Positions 8,945 to 17,878 of a DNA stretch of 64,000 bases are shown here, piece after piece. The stretch lies in NCBI GenBank assembly GCA_029260795.1, contig JAJDCO010000063.1, positions 39,166 through 103,165 of the forward strand, written 5' to 3'. The DNA comes from Planctomycetota bacterium (GTDB lineage: Bacteria > Planctomycetota > OFTM77). Position 1 is the first letter of the stretch, and each line of letters starts with the position of its first letter. The position numbers and the translations under genes were made by a program. The notes under the pieces are model-generated. The model searched no databases. It was not told where the DNA came from and saw only the letters and a program-made list of their open reading frames with translations.

Positions 8945-10063
8945 ATGGAGACCATGGTCCGTACCGCGTTCGTTTGGGCGCTCGCATTCTTGCTCGGAGC
9001 CCCCGACGTCACGGCCCAGTCGCGGATGGACGGCCTCCGAGAGCTCGTCGAGGCAGAGCGCCGCGCGCAGAAGATCCCCGGACTCTCGATCGCTCTCGTG
9101 GTCGAGGATCAGCTCGTGTGGTCCGAAGGCTTCGGCTTCGCCGACATCGAGTCCGGCAGCCGCGCCACCGGGGCCACCGTCTATCGCATCGGCAGCATCA
9201 GCAAGCCGATCGTCGCAACCGGCTTGATGCAGCTCGTCGAGCAGGACCGAGTCGACCTGGATGTCGACATCCGAACCTACCTGCCCGAGTGGCCCGAGAA
9301 GCGCTGGCCGATCACGACCCGCCACCTGCTGACCCACACCTCTGGCATCCGCCATTACGGCGGCACCGAGTTCCTCAGCCGGGAGCTGTACACCGACCTC
9401 GTCGCACCCCTGGAAGTCTTCAAAGACGATCCGCTGCTGTTCGAGCCCGGCACGAAGTTCTCCTACTCGACCTACGGCTTCAATCTGGTCGCGAACATCA
9501 TCGAGAGGGTCAGCGGCCAACGGATCGAAGAGTACATGCGCACGCACGTCTTTGAGCCGGCTTGGATGAACGACACGGGGCTCGAGAGCTGGGGGCGCAT
9601 CCAAAAGGGCCGCTCTCGCTGGTATGCGCGGGTGGGCGATGACTTTGTCAACACGCCCTACGTCGACCTCAGCAACAAGTATGCGGGAGGTGGGCTGACG
9701 GCGACCGTCGAGGACCTGGCTCGCCTTCACCTCGGGTACGCTCGCGGCCGGCTGCTGAAGCCCGCCACGATCGAGCAAATGACGACTCGTCAGCAGCTCT
9801 CCAACGGATCGACGCACGACTGGGCGCTTGGCTGGCGCGTCGATCCCGCCATTCCGCTGCCGGACGGCAGCACGGCGCGCCGCGTCAGTCACAGCGGAGG
9901 GAGCATCGGCGCCACCTCTCTCTTTTGGCGCTTCCCCGAGCGAGGCCTCGCCCTCGCCCTCGTCACCAATGTCTCGAGCGATCGCGGGAAGATCCTTCAA
10001 GGCGTGCTGACACGCGTGCTGAAGCCCGAGGGGCGAGAGCCCGCCGGAGAGGGCGACCGCTAG
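8945..10063 (+). CDS. Exported serine hydrolase, class C beta-lactamase family
   Basis: A 372-residue penicillin-binding-protein/esterase-like enzyme. The start at 8945 has GAGGAG upstream and gives a signal peptide ending near DVTAQS. The nucleophile motif SISK lies at residues 84-87, a YSTYGFN segment stands in the Tyr-x-Asn position, and SHSGGS fits the third (HxG) motif. All three catalytic motifs are present, so it is probably active. In this broad family substrates include D-amino peptides, beta-lactams and esters, and sequence alone does not choose among them. It begins 38 bases after the FG-GAP gene on the same strand and may be co-transcribed. A second family member lies at 59381-60898. 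Confidence 0.87.
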   Translation: METMVRTAFVWALAFLLGAPDVTAQSRMDGLRELVEAERRAQKIPGLSIALVVEDQLVWSEGFGFADIESGSRATGATVYRIGSISKPIVATGLMQLVEQDRVDLDVDIRTYLPEWPEKRWPITTRHLLTHTSGIRHYGGTEFLSRELYTDLVAPLEVFKDDPLLFEPGTKFSYSTYGFNLVANIIERVSGQRIEEYMRTHVFEPAWMNDTGLESWGRIQKGRSRWYARVGDDFVNTPYVDLSNKYAGGGLTATVEDLARLHLGYARGRLLKPATIEQMTTRQQLSNGSTHDWALGWRVDPAIPLPDGSTARRVSHSGGSIGATSLFWRFPERGLALALVTNVSSDRGKILQGVLTRVLKPEGREPAGEGDR

Positions 10064-10617
10064 GCCTGCCGACGCCCGGCCTCGTCAGCGGCTCTCGTCG
10101 ATCGAGGGGCCGAGGCGCTCCAGCTGGGATCGTGCGACGCGCGTCCAGTCGTTGTCGGGGCGGAGAGGTCGACTGGCGAGCCGACGCAGCTCGTCGTAGG
10201 TGGCCGGGAACGCATTCCCGGAACGGGGGGGGGCCGCCACGCGATCCTCGAGGTGAGAGCGCATCGCTCTTGGCTCTGAGAGTTCGGGAGGGACGCTCGC
10301 GAGGAGCGTCCAGGGCAGGCACCCGTTTGCTCTCCCCTTCTAAAAGGACTCGATCGTCGCGGAGCGAGAAAAAACACAAAGAGGACGCCAGGATGCAAAC
10401 GGAGTCCGTGCATCGGGCGCAGTCTCGAGTCGCCCGTGCTGTCGGGAAGAACCGTGCTCCTGCAGGTCGTCGATCACTCGACTGGCACTGTCAGCGCTCG
10501 CCTCGACTTCACGCTTCCTTGAGCGACTCGTCGACGGCAACTCGAAACGTCAATGTCCGTATCTGCACGGACGGGCCCGCCTCACGATCACTCGCGGGGC
10601 GGGTCCTCTCTCAGACG
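10064..10617. other. Convergent intergenic region rich in hairpins
   Basis: About 550 bases between convergent genes with no credible reading frame. Four inverted repeats can be seen: a perfect 7-bp stem with a tetraloop (CCGGGAA/TTCCCGG, 10204-10221), GATGCA/TGCATC around an inner CGG/CCG (10392-10414), GTCCGT/ACGGAC (10555-10572), and a 9-bp stem at 10573-10606 listed separately. A short A-rich patch (10368-10378) follows the second quarter. The dense hairpins suggest transcription termination from both sides or decayed repeats. Confidence 0.5.
10573..10606 (-). terminator. Candidate terminator hairpin
   Basis: GGGCCCGCC (10573-10581) can pair with GGCGGGTCC (10598-10606), with one mismatch that is a wobble pair on one strand. 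It lies 12 bases past the stop of the minus-strand gene ending at 10618, and a second 6-bp hairpin (10555-10572) follows directly. There is no clear T-run, so Rho-independent action is uncertain. Confidence 0.45.
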
Positions 10618-13149
10618 TCAGCGAGCCGTGAGCGCTTTCAGTCGGGCCGCGATCCAATCCTCGAGAGGCTTCTCGATCAGCTTCGGATCGGGGCGCCCCT
10701 CGATCACGACGTCGTCGATACGATAGCGGAAGTCCCCGAAGACGAAGAAGCCGGTGTACCCGGCGCTGTATTCCTTTCGGCCCAGCTCGACGCGCTTGCG
10801 CTTGTCGCGAACACCGACCACCTTCTCACCCGTCCATTCGACTCGGTCGTGATACTGCGTCCCGATCGTCGCCGGGAGCACCTTCTCGGTACGACCCCGC
10901 CACCAGCCCTTCTGGCACAGCACGAGCTGGCTGTCGGTGAAGGCGTAGAAGTCCCCGTTGGTGCCTTCGTCGCAGAGGATGCCGTAGAAGGCCAGCATCA
11001 GTAGGTCTTGACTGGTGTCGTCGTACTCGTCGATGCGGCCTTTCCACTCGAGGGAGGCCGGACCCATCAGGCGCAGCGAGTGACGCACGTAGCTGATGCG
11101 GTCGGCGACGAACTGACCGCCCTCGACTCGAAAGTCTTCGATCGCGGAACGATTCGAGAAATCGTGGTCCCAGCCTTCCATCAGGTGGGCCGCACCGTAG
11201 GCCTTCCAATCCTCACCCTGATCGGGAGTCGAGAAGTCGTAGCGAACGCGCACCGTGCCCGGCTGCGGTCCCGGCTCGACCTGACCTCGCACCAGCGGCC
11301 GGACGGCCTCGGTCGCATCGAAGGTCTCGATCAGCGCTTTTCGGAGCGCGTTTCGGTGGCGCGCGACGTAGGTGGGGAGGATATCTCGAGCGCTCTTGTC
11401 GGCCGCCGTCGAGGTGAAGACCTCGAGCCACGCGGCCGGAGAACCCTGTGCTTCGGCGAGCTGGTTCTCGAACACCACGGCAGCCGCCGCGCGCTCGTAG
11501 TCGGACCAGACGGCCTCGAGAGTGGCGATGTCGGCGTCCTTGCGTCGCGCGCTCGAGCGAGTCTTGCGTGCGCCTTCGAGGTCTCCGAGCGCGAGATGGA
11601 CGGCGGCGAAGGCCAGGTAGTCCTCGCCTTCCCGCCACTTGAGACGACTGCGCGCCAAGACGACGAGCTCGTCCCAGCTCAGGGCTTCAGTCGGAACCCG
11701 GCGCTGCCCGCCGCCCCGCAGATCGAGCAGCAGCTCATCACCTTGTCGAGCCGTGACCGTGCCCCGGATGGCGTCGCCCGCGATCGTCAGGTCGAGCAGC
11801 GTACTCTGCTTCACCACGGCGGTGAGGAAGCGCTCCCGGAACGCTTGGAGTAGCTGGCCGTGCGCCTGATGGGCGGGGCCCAGCTCGTTCACGAGCTGGA
11901 GGTACTGGACGGTGCTCCCGGCGCGCAGGGCGCGGATCGCAGCCGCCAAGCTCTCGAGCGGCGACCGCGTGGTCGTCGCCGTCGGTGCCGTCGGTGCCGG
12001 CTTCTCGTCCCGCTTGCGCAGGGCGCTGAAGGGATCCGCCTGGGTGTTCGCGGCTCGGCTGATGGGGGGCGGTGCCGACAAGATCCGGTCGGCGGCCGCG
12101 CGTGCCGGGCCGATCTCCGGATGCTTCTGAACCCAAGTGAGCCAGGCGGTCTCGAGGTCAGCCGGCTCCGTCTTCAGTCGCTCGAAAAAGCGGTCGGCGG
12201 TGTAATCCGCGCTCAGCAGCTCGGAGAGCGCGCTCGTAAAACGGCTCTTCCATGGCTCGTTCTTCATCAGGAAGCCGACGAAGGTGTGGTACGCGGCGGG
12301 CCCCCAGCGCAGCAGCGCGTCTTGGGCGCTCAGCAGGCGCCGGTCCTTGAGAGTGCTCTCTCGTGCCGCTTCGCGGGTGGTCCCTTCGAGTGCCCAATCG
12401 TCGAGCACCCGCGTGAGATCGGCGAGCGGGACGAGCGGCTTGCTCCCGGAGACGCCCACGAGCAGGTCGGCCATTCGACCGCCCGCGACCTCACCGAATC
12501 GATGACGCGTTCGTCCGGCCACTTGGATCGGTCGGGCCTCGGCGAGGTGATCGGGGATCCCGACTCGCTGCCAGTGTGCGATGACCGACAGAATGCCGCG
12601 CGGCGAGTAGGCATCGAGGAGGAATCGACCCGACTCCTTCAGGGTCTGGTGTCGCTGCTGGTCGGGTGAGAGGCGAGTCCCGGTGCCGTCGGTACAGAGC
12701 ACGAGGATGCGGTGGCGGTGGTCGTATCGCGCGACGAGGCCCTCGGCGCGCATCTCGAACTGTCGATCGGCGAAGTGGCGCTCGAAGGTCTTGCGATCTG
12801 CGATGACGCTGATGGTGAAGCCTTCGAATCCGACCCGTCGGACCAGTCGTCCGGGCTCCACGAACGCCGTCTCGAAGTAGCGCCGTTGGTCGTCGAGCAG
12901 CGGCGCGATCTCGTCTCGGATGAGAGCGGCGATGACGGGTGGCCCCGAGACGTGAAGGAGAAACGGCGCCGATTCGAGAATCGTGGTGCTGGGCAGCTTG
13001 GAGAAGAAGGCGTCCTTCTCGAGGAAAGCGCGGCGCTCGCGGGCCCAGTCTTCGAAGTCCTCGGTCGATCCCGTGACCGAAGGGGCGACCAGCCCGAGCG
13101 TCAGCGCGGCCAGAGTGGCGAGAGCGATACCGCGATTCCAAGCGATCAT
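10618..13149 (-). CDS. Large exported protein, degenerate gluzincin-like plus jelly-roll domain
   Basis: An 843-residue protein with a signal peptide (start at 13149, GAGG upstream). Residues about 30-210 resemble planctomycete secreted gluzincin-like proteins, but where an HExxH zinc site would be there is HQTLK (about 167-171), and PDHLAEA (about 199-205) stands where the third ligand region would be. If the alignment is right, the zinc site is lost. A helical middle part contains an alanine-rich linker. The last 200 residues look like a concanavalin-type jelly roll (YDFSTPDQGEDW, then MGPASLEWKG and FRYRIDDVVIEG), which often binds or cuts sugars. No firm function can be given. It stands alone between hairpins and the RND operon. 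Confidence 0.75.
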   Translation of the reverse strand: MIAWNRGIALATLAALTLGLVAPSVTGSTEDFEDWARERRAFLEKDAFFSKLPSTTILESAPFLLHVSGPPVIAALIRDEIAPLLDDQRRYFETAFVEPGRLVRRVGFEGFTISVIADRKTFERHFADRQFEMRAEGLVARYDHRHRILVLCTDGTGTRLSPDQQRHQTLKESGRFLLDAYSPRGILSVIAHWQRVGIPDHLAEARPIQVAGRTRHRFGEVAGGRMADLLVGVSGSKPLVPLADLTRVLDDWALEGTTREAARESTLKDRRLLSAQDALLRWGPAAYHTFVGFLMKNEPWKSRFTSALSELLSADYTADRFFERLKTEPADLETAWLTWVQKHPEIGPARAAADRILSAPPPISRAANTQADPFSALRKRDEKPAPTAPTATTTRSPLESLAAAIRALRAGSTVQYLQLVNELGPAHQAHGQLLQAFRERFLTAVVKQSTLLDLTIAGDAIRGTVTARQGDELLLDLRGGGQRRVPTEALSWDELVVLARSRLKWREGEDYLAFAAVHLALGDLEGARKTRSSARRKDADIATLEAVWSDYERAAAAVVFENQLAEAQGSPAAWLEVFTSTAADKSARDILPTYVARHRNALRKALIETFDATEAVRPLVRGQVEPGPQPGTVRVRYDFSTPDQGEDWKAYGAAHLMEGWDHDFSNRSAIEDFRVEGGQFVADRISYVRHSLRLMGPASLEWKGRIDEYDDTSQDLLMLAFYGILCDEGTNGDFYAFTDSQLVLCQKGWWRGRTEKVLPATIGTQYHDRVEWTGEKVVGVRDKRKRVELGRKEYSAGYTGFFVFGDFRYRIDDVVIEGRPDPKLIEKPLEDWIAARLKALTAR

Positions 13150-13370
13150 CCGTCGGCCTCGAGTTGAGTGTTCCGGGAGTCCCCTCGATTTTGGCCGAGT
13201 CTGAGACAACGGCACATCGGGATCAAGACCGCAGCCGAGGAGTGAGCGGCAGGTTCTCGGCTTCCATCACCGCGGACTCACGAAACGCCGCTCCGCACGC
13301 CCGGGGTCGCCCGCGGAGGGACGCCGGCCTGTGCGCCTCGAGACGAATGCTGTCAGCGGCTCGGCTCTCT

Positions 13371-16300
13371 TCAGCGGCTCGGCGCGCTTTCACCGCGCCA
13401 ACGCGCCAGGAGGCCGTAGATGGCGGGCAGCACCAAGAGCACGAAGAGTGTCGATGCCAGGATTCCGAAGACGATGCTGATCGCGAGGGGAATCAAGACT
13501 TGAGCCTGCAAGCTGCGCTCGGCCAGGAGCGGCAGCAATCCGGCCATCGTCGTCAGGGACGTCAGCAGGACGGCGCGGAATCGATCGCGGCTGGCTTGCG
13601 CGGCGGCCGTGGCCAGGTCGAGGCCCTCGGCTTGGCGACGCTTGACGAACTCGACGAGCAGGATCGAGTCGTTCACCACGACGCCCATGAGCGAGATCAA
13701 CCCGAGCACGCTGGGCATGCTGAGCGAGAGGCCCATGAGCAGGTGCCCGCCGATCACGCCCACCAAGGCGAACGGTATGGCCGACATCACCAGGAGCGGC
13801 TCCACCAAGCTCCGGAACTGGAAGCTCAGGAGAAGGAACACCGCCGTGATCCCGATCAGGAAAGCCGTGCGCATGCTCTTCTGCGTGGTCGAGGACTCGC
13901 GGGCTTCGCCCTCGAAGGTGACCCGCAGGTTCGGATTCCGCTCCTCGAGCCCCGGCAGCAGCTCGGCGCGCAGCTCTGCCAACAGCTCTGCCGAGTTGGT
14001 GATGCGCGTATCGATCTCGCCGCGGACCGTCACCGTTCGCCGTCCGTCGACGCGCGCGATGCGGGCCCAGCCCCGGGTCTCCTCCCAGGTCGCGACCGAC
14101 GACAGCGGCAGCACGCGCCCCGTCGGCGTGGTTACGTAGAGATCCTCGAGATCGCTGAGGCTGTCCTGATCGAAGGGCGCCGATCGCACGTCGATCTCGT
14201 AGGCCTCGGGCCCCACCTGGATCTCGGAAGCCGTCGTGCCATAGAAAGCGGACCGAAGCTGATCGGCGACGACGCTCGACGTCATGCCCAAGCGCTTGGC
14301 GCCTTCCCGGAGACGCACCGCGACCTCGGGCTTCCCCGGTCGAAGATCGTCCATGAGGTCGAGCACACCCGCCCGCTCGCCGAGCCAGCCTTGCACCTCG
14401 CGGCTGATGCCTTGCAGCTCCGCGAAGTCGTCCCCTTGGAGCCGGATCTCGATCGGCAGCCCGGCCGGGCCCAGCGAGGGCTCGGTGAAGCGGAGCGCGA
14501 TGACGTCGGGCAAAGCGCCCACCTCCCGGCGCCACCGCTGGAGGATCTCGTCGATCGACGAGGTGCGCCGCTCGGCCGTGAGCAGATCGACGTTCACGGT
14601 CGCGACGTGGGGACCGGTCTCGAAGGCGTCACTGTTCTGATTGAACTGGACGGAGACGTGCCGCACCAAGGCTTCACCGCCGGGCTGTCGCGGCGTGAGC
14701 TCGCGATCGACGGTGGCGAGGGCTTCGGTCAGCCGCGCGACGCGCGCCTCGGTGATGGCGAGGGGCGTGCCTTGGGGAAGCAGGAGGCGAGCCACGATGA
14801 CGTCGCCGTCGATCTCGGGAAACGCCTGGAATTTCAAGCGCCCGCCGGCGACTGTGCCGATCGCGACGATCATCAGGGCGAGGGCGATGGCCACCGCCAG
14901 CCCAGGGCGTGCGACCGCGTGGGCGGCGAGTTGGCCGAAGCGCTCGCGGACGCCTTCGAGTCGGTCGTCGATGAAGCGCCGCAGCCGGCCGGTCGGACGC
15001 GCGTCCTTCTCGCGCAACGCATGGGCGAGATGGTGGGGCAGGATCCAGAAGGCTTCCACGAGGCTGACGGCCAGCACCAGGATCAGGACGACCGGGAGCA
15101 CTTCGAGCACGTCGCCGATGCGTCCCGAGAGCCGGGTCAGCGGGGCGAAGATGCAGATGGTGGTCGCGAACGAAGCGAGCACGCCGGCCTTCACTTCGCC
15201 GACGCCTTCGATGGCGGCCTGCAACGGCGTGCGGCCGCGGCGCAGGTGAGTCGCGACGTTCTCGCTCAGCACGATCGCGTCGTCCATGAGCAGGCCGAGC
15301 GCCAGCAGCAGGGCGACCATCGTCATCATGTTGATGGACTGCCCGAGCGGTGGCAGGAAGAAGAGCGCGCCCAGGAACGCGACCGGCAACCCGGCCGTCA
15401 CCCAGAACGAGAAGCGCAAGCTGAAGAAGAGCCACAGCGTCAGGAAGACCAGGACGAGACCCTGAACGCCATTGACGACCAGCATGTCCAGGCGGTCGCG
15501 CACGATCGACGAGACGTCCTGCGTCACGGTGAAGAGGACGCCGGGCGGGCTGCGCCGACGCTCTCGATCCAGGAACGACTGAACCGCATCGACCGCCGTC
15601 AGAGCGTCCTCGGCCTTGGTCTTCTCGATGCGCAGCAGACCGGCGCGCTCGCCATCGAACAGGATCTTCTCCTCGTCCTGCTCGAACACGTCCTCGATCG
15701 TGGCGAGGTCCCCGAGGCGCAGCTCCGCGCCGGAGGCGCCGCCGATCATCACCAGATCGGCGAGCTCTCGGGGCGTTCGACGCTCGTCTCGAAAGCGCAC
15801 CAGGATGTCGCGATCGCGAGTCTCGAGGCTGCCGGCCGGGAGATCGAGGCTCTGGCTGCGAATCGTCTGGGCGATGTCCGAGACGCTGAGCCCGTGCTGG
15901 TGCGTGACCCACGCCGGCACCGAGACCCGGATCTGGCGGTCCGAAAATCCGTCGAGCTTCACGAGCGAGATCTCGGGCAGCGCGACCAGTCGATCCTTCA
16001 ACCGCTCGCAGACCGTCTTCAAATCACCTGCTGGCATCGGGCCGGTGACCGCGATCGAGACCACCGCGTCCGTGCGACCCAAGCGCTCGATCACGGGCGG
16101 CTCGATCTCGGCTGGGAAGTCGTCGATCGCCTCGACCTCGGTGCGAATGTCGTCGAGGAAGGTGCGGATGTCGCCGACCTCCTGCATCTCGACGGTGACG
16201 GTGCCGAGGCCTTCGCGTGCCTCCGAGCGCACCTCGCGCACGTAGGTCACGCCGTCGACCGCGTCCTCGACTCGTTGACAGATCGCCTCCTCCACCTCGT

Positions 16301-16463
16301 CGGCGGCCGCGCCGGGATAGACGATTCGAACTTGCACCTCTTTCGACGTGAAGTCGGGAAAGGTCTCTCGGCGCAGATCGGGCAACGCGAACACGCCCGC
16401 CAAGAGGAAGGCCACCATCATCAGGTTGGCCGCGGTCGGGTGCTCGGCGAAGTATCGGATCAT
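13371..16463 (-). CDS. RND efflux transporter, HAE1/AcrB-like
   Basis: A 1030-residue inner-membrane pump subunit of the resistance-nodulation-division superfamily. It has the expected plan: a first membrane helix (residues 8-30), a porter domain beginning with GAAADEVEEAICQRVEDA, a cluster of helices including the proton-relay pair Asp394-Asp395 (LLMDDAIVL), a second porter domain, and a second helix cluster with GVVVNDSILLVEFVKRR. Such pumps export drugs, lipids or other hydrophobic compounds using the proton gradient. Its start overlaps the adaptor stop by four bases (ATGA), so the pair is translationally coupled. No outer-membrane TolC-type gene is in the window. The substrate cannot be read from sequence. 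Confidence 0.93.
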   Translation of the reverse strand: MIRYFAEHPTAANLMMVAFLLAGVFALPDLRRETFPDFTSKEVQVRIVYPGAAADEVEEAICQRVEDAVDGVTYVREVRSEAREGLGTVTVEMQEVGDIRTFLDDIRTEVEAIDDFPAEIEPPVIERLGRTDAVVSIAVTGPMPAGDLKTVCERLKDRLVALPEISLVKLDGFSDRQIRVSVPAWVTHQHGLSVSDIAQTIRSQSLDLPAGSLETRDRDILVRFRDERRTPRELADLVMIGGASGAELRLGDLATIEDVFEQDEEKILFDGERAGLLRIEKTKAEDALTAVDAVQSFLDRERRRSPPGVLFTVTQDVSSIVRDRLDMLVVNGVQGLVLVFLTLWLFFSLRFSFWVTAGLPVAFLGALFFLPPLGQSINMMTMVALLLALGLLMDDAIVLSENVATHLRRGRTPLQAAIEGVGEVKAGVLASFATTICIFAPLTRLSGRIGDVLEVLPVVLILVLAVSLVEAFWILPHHLAHALREKDARPTGRLRRFIDDRLEGVRERFGQLAAHAVARPGLAVAIALALMIVAIGTVAGGRLKFQAFPEIDGDVIVARLLLPQGTPLAITEARVARLTEALATVDRELTPRQPGGEALVRHVSVQFNQNSDAFETGPHVATVNVDLLTAERRTSSIDEILQRWRREVGALPDVIALRFTEPSLGPAGLPIEIRLQGDDFAELQGISREVQGWLGERAGVLDLMDDLRPGKPEVAVRLREGAKRLGMTSSVVADQLRSAFYGTTASEIQVGPEAYEIDVRSAPFDQDSLSDLEDLYVTTPTGRVLPLSSVATWEETRGWARIARVDGRRTVTVRGEIDTRITNSAELLAELRAELLPGLEERNPNLRVTFEGEARESSTTQKSMRTAFLIGITAVFLLLSFQFRSLVEPLLVMSAIPFALVGVIGGHLLMGLSLSMPSVLGLISLMGVVVNDSILLVEFVKRRQAEGLDLATAAAQASRDRFRAVLLTSLTTMAGLLPLLAERSLQAQVLIPLAISIVFGILASTLFVLLVLPAIYGLLARWRGESAPSR

Positions 16464-17839
16464 CGTCGCTCGGCTTCCTGAACCGCCGCCGCCAGGCGCG
16501 CCTGGATCACCGGATCGGGGATCGCTACCAGCAGCATCCCCTCGATCGCGGGCACCGGATCGGACACGACCACCGTCTCCCCCGGCACGAGCCCCGAGTT
16601 GACGCAGGCGATCTCGTCGTGCGTGAAGGCGATGGTCACGGCGCGGCGCCGGAGCCTCTTCTCATCGTCGACGACGAAGACCGACGAGCCTTGCACCGCG
16701 GCCCGCGGGATCAAGCGGAAGCGCTGCTCGGTGGGCCCTTCGATGGCGACCTCGCAGAAGAGCCCCTTCACGAGCGGCGGCCGGATGCCGGCTCGGGCGC
16801 TCGTGTAGGGGTCGTCGACCGCCACGATCAACCCGAGCGTCTGCGCCTCGGGATCGATCTGGGGGCTCAAGCGCACGAAGCGCGCCGGCCACTCGATGGG
16901 CGGATCGACCGAGCGGAGCCGGACCACCGCCGTCAGATCGAGGCGGGACGCCAGCTTCTGCAGGTCGACGGCCTCGTCGCGTCCGCTCGCGGGATTGGCT
17001 TGCACCAGACGGCGCATGTGCTCGAGCGGGACCTGCGCCTCGACGAGCGCGACGTCGATCGCATCGGCCACCGCCAGCGTTTGACCGCGCGTCGCGAACT
17101 GGTCGCGCTCGACGTCCACCTCGGCGATGCGGCAGTCGAAGGGCGCGGCGATCGTCGTGCGCTCCAGATCGATTCGGGCTTCGGCGAGCTGGGCATCGAC
17201 GCGCCGCTCGTTGGCCTCGAGGGCGCGACGCTGACTCGGAAGCTGGTCGAGCGTGCTCGTGAGCGTCTGCACGCGGCGCTCTTGATCGAGCACCGTCCGC
17301 TCTTGGCGGTCGACGTCGGTCTCCGAGACGGTGCCGTTCGCGAGCAGGCCACGCTGGCGCTCGAGCTCGCGCTTGGCGAGGGCTTGCGAGCGCTTCTCGA
17401 TGTCGAGCTCGGCGGCCGTCGTGACGGCGCGGACGTCCAGCTCCGCGATCTGCGCGCGAGTCTGCTCGAGCGCGGCCTCTTGTTGCGCGACGCGCAAGGC
17501 CGGCTCGGTCGGGTCGATCTTCAAGAGGACGGTCCCGGCCGGGACGAGCCCGCCTTCCTCGAGGTCGTCGTGCCGCTCGACGATTCGCCCGTCCACCTCG
17601 GCGACCGCTCGCCAGATGCGCTCGGGGCGAGCTTCTCCGTAGCCGAGGACCCGCGGACGGACCGGCGCCTCGACGACCGTCACGACGCGAACCGCCAGCG
17701 CATCCTCGCCGCGCTCGGCCCGAGGCGGATCCGGCTTCGTGAGCCGAAGCACCACGAAGACACCGATGGCGGCCGCCACGATCCCGAATCCGAGAATGCG
17801 GCGCAGGAGCAGGCGCCAGCCCGTGGGCGGTCGATTCAT
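16460..17839 (-). CDS. RND periplasmic adaptor (membrane fusion protein)
   Basis: A 459-residue HlyD/AcrA-type adaptor that bridges the RND pump to an outer-membrane channel. It has one N-terminal membrane helix (residues about 13-31), a lipoyl-like half (AEVDGRIVERHDDLEEGGLVPAGTVLLKID), a long alpha hairpin with coiled-coil heptads (about 115-220), the second lipoyl half with IAAPFDCRIAEVDVERDQF, then beta-barrel and membrane-proximal domains. It overlaps the pump gene by four bases and lies 39 bases after the folP-like gene, giving a three-gene operon. Confidence 0.92.
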   Translation of the reverse strand: MNRPPTGWRLLLRRILGFGIVAAAIGVFVVLRLTKPDPPRAERGEDALAVRVVTVVEAPVRPRVLGYGEARPERIWRAVAEVDGRIVERHDDLEEGGLVPAGTVLLKIDPTEPALRVAQQEAALEQTRAQIAELDVRAVTTAAELDIEKRSQALAKRELERQRGLLANGTVSETDVDRQERTVLDQERRVQTLTSTLDQLPSQRRALEANERRVDAQLAEARIDLERTTIAAPFDCRIAEVDVERDQFATRGQTLAVADAIDVALVEAQVPLEHMRRLVQANPASGRDEAVDLQKLASRLDLTAVVRLRSVDPPIEWPARFVRLSPQIDPEAQTLGLIVAVDDPYTSARAGIRPPLVKGLFCEVAIEGPTEQRFRLIPRAAVQGSSVFVVDDEKRLRRRAVTIAFTHDEIACVNSGLVPGETVVVSDPVPAIEGMLLVAIPDPVIQARLAAAVQEAERR

Positions 17840-17878
17840 GTTCTGGTTCCGGAGTGGTTCGAGGTCGGGGAGTGTCGG

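Noticed and set aside
7053..8987. Extension of the hemG-like frame to 830 residues
   Set aside because: The added part is antisense to the FG-GAP gene, while a good ribosome site and the HemG N-terminus fix the start at 7052.
16323..16331. GATTCGAAC, a T-loop-like motif for a tRNA
   Set aside because: It lies within the RND gene and no acceptor or anticodon stems can be drawn around it.
13164..16481. A 1105-residue plus-strand open frame
   Set aside because: It is antisense to the RND pump and its neighbours. The translation is rich in Arg, Gln, Glu and His without domains, a shadow caused by the GC-rich codon pattern.
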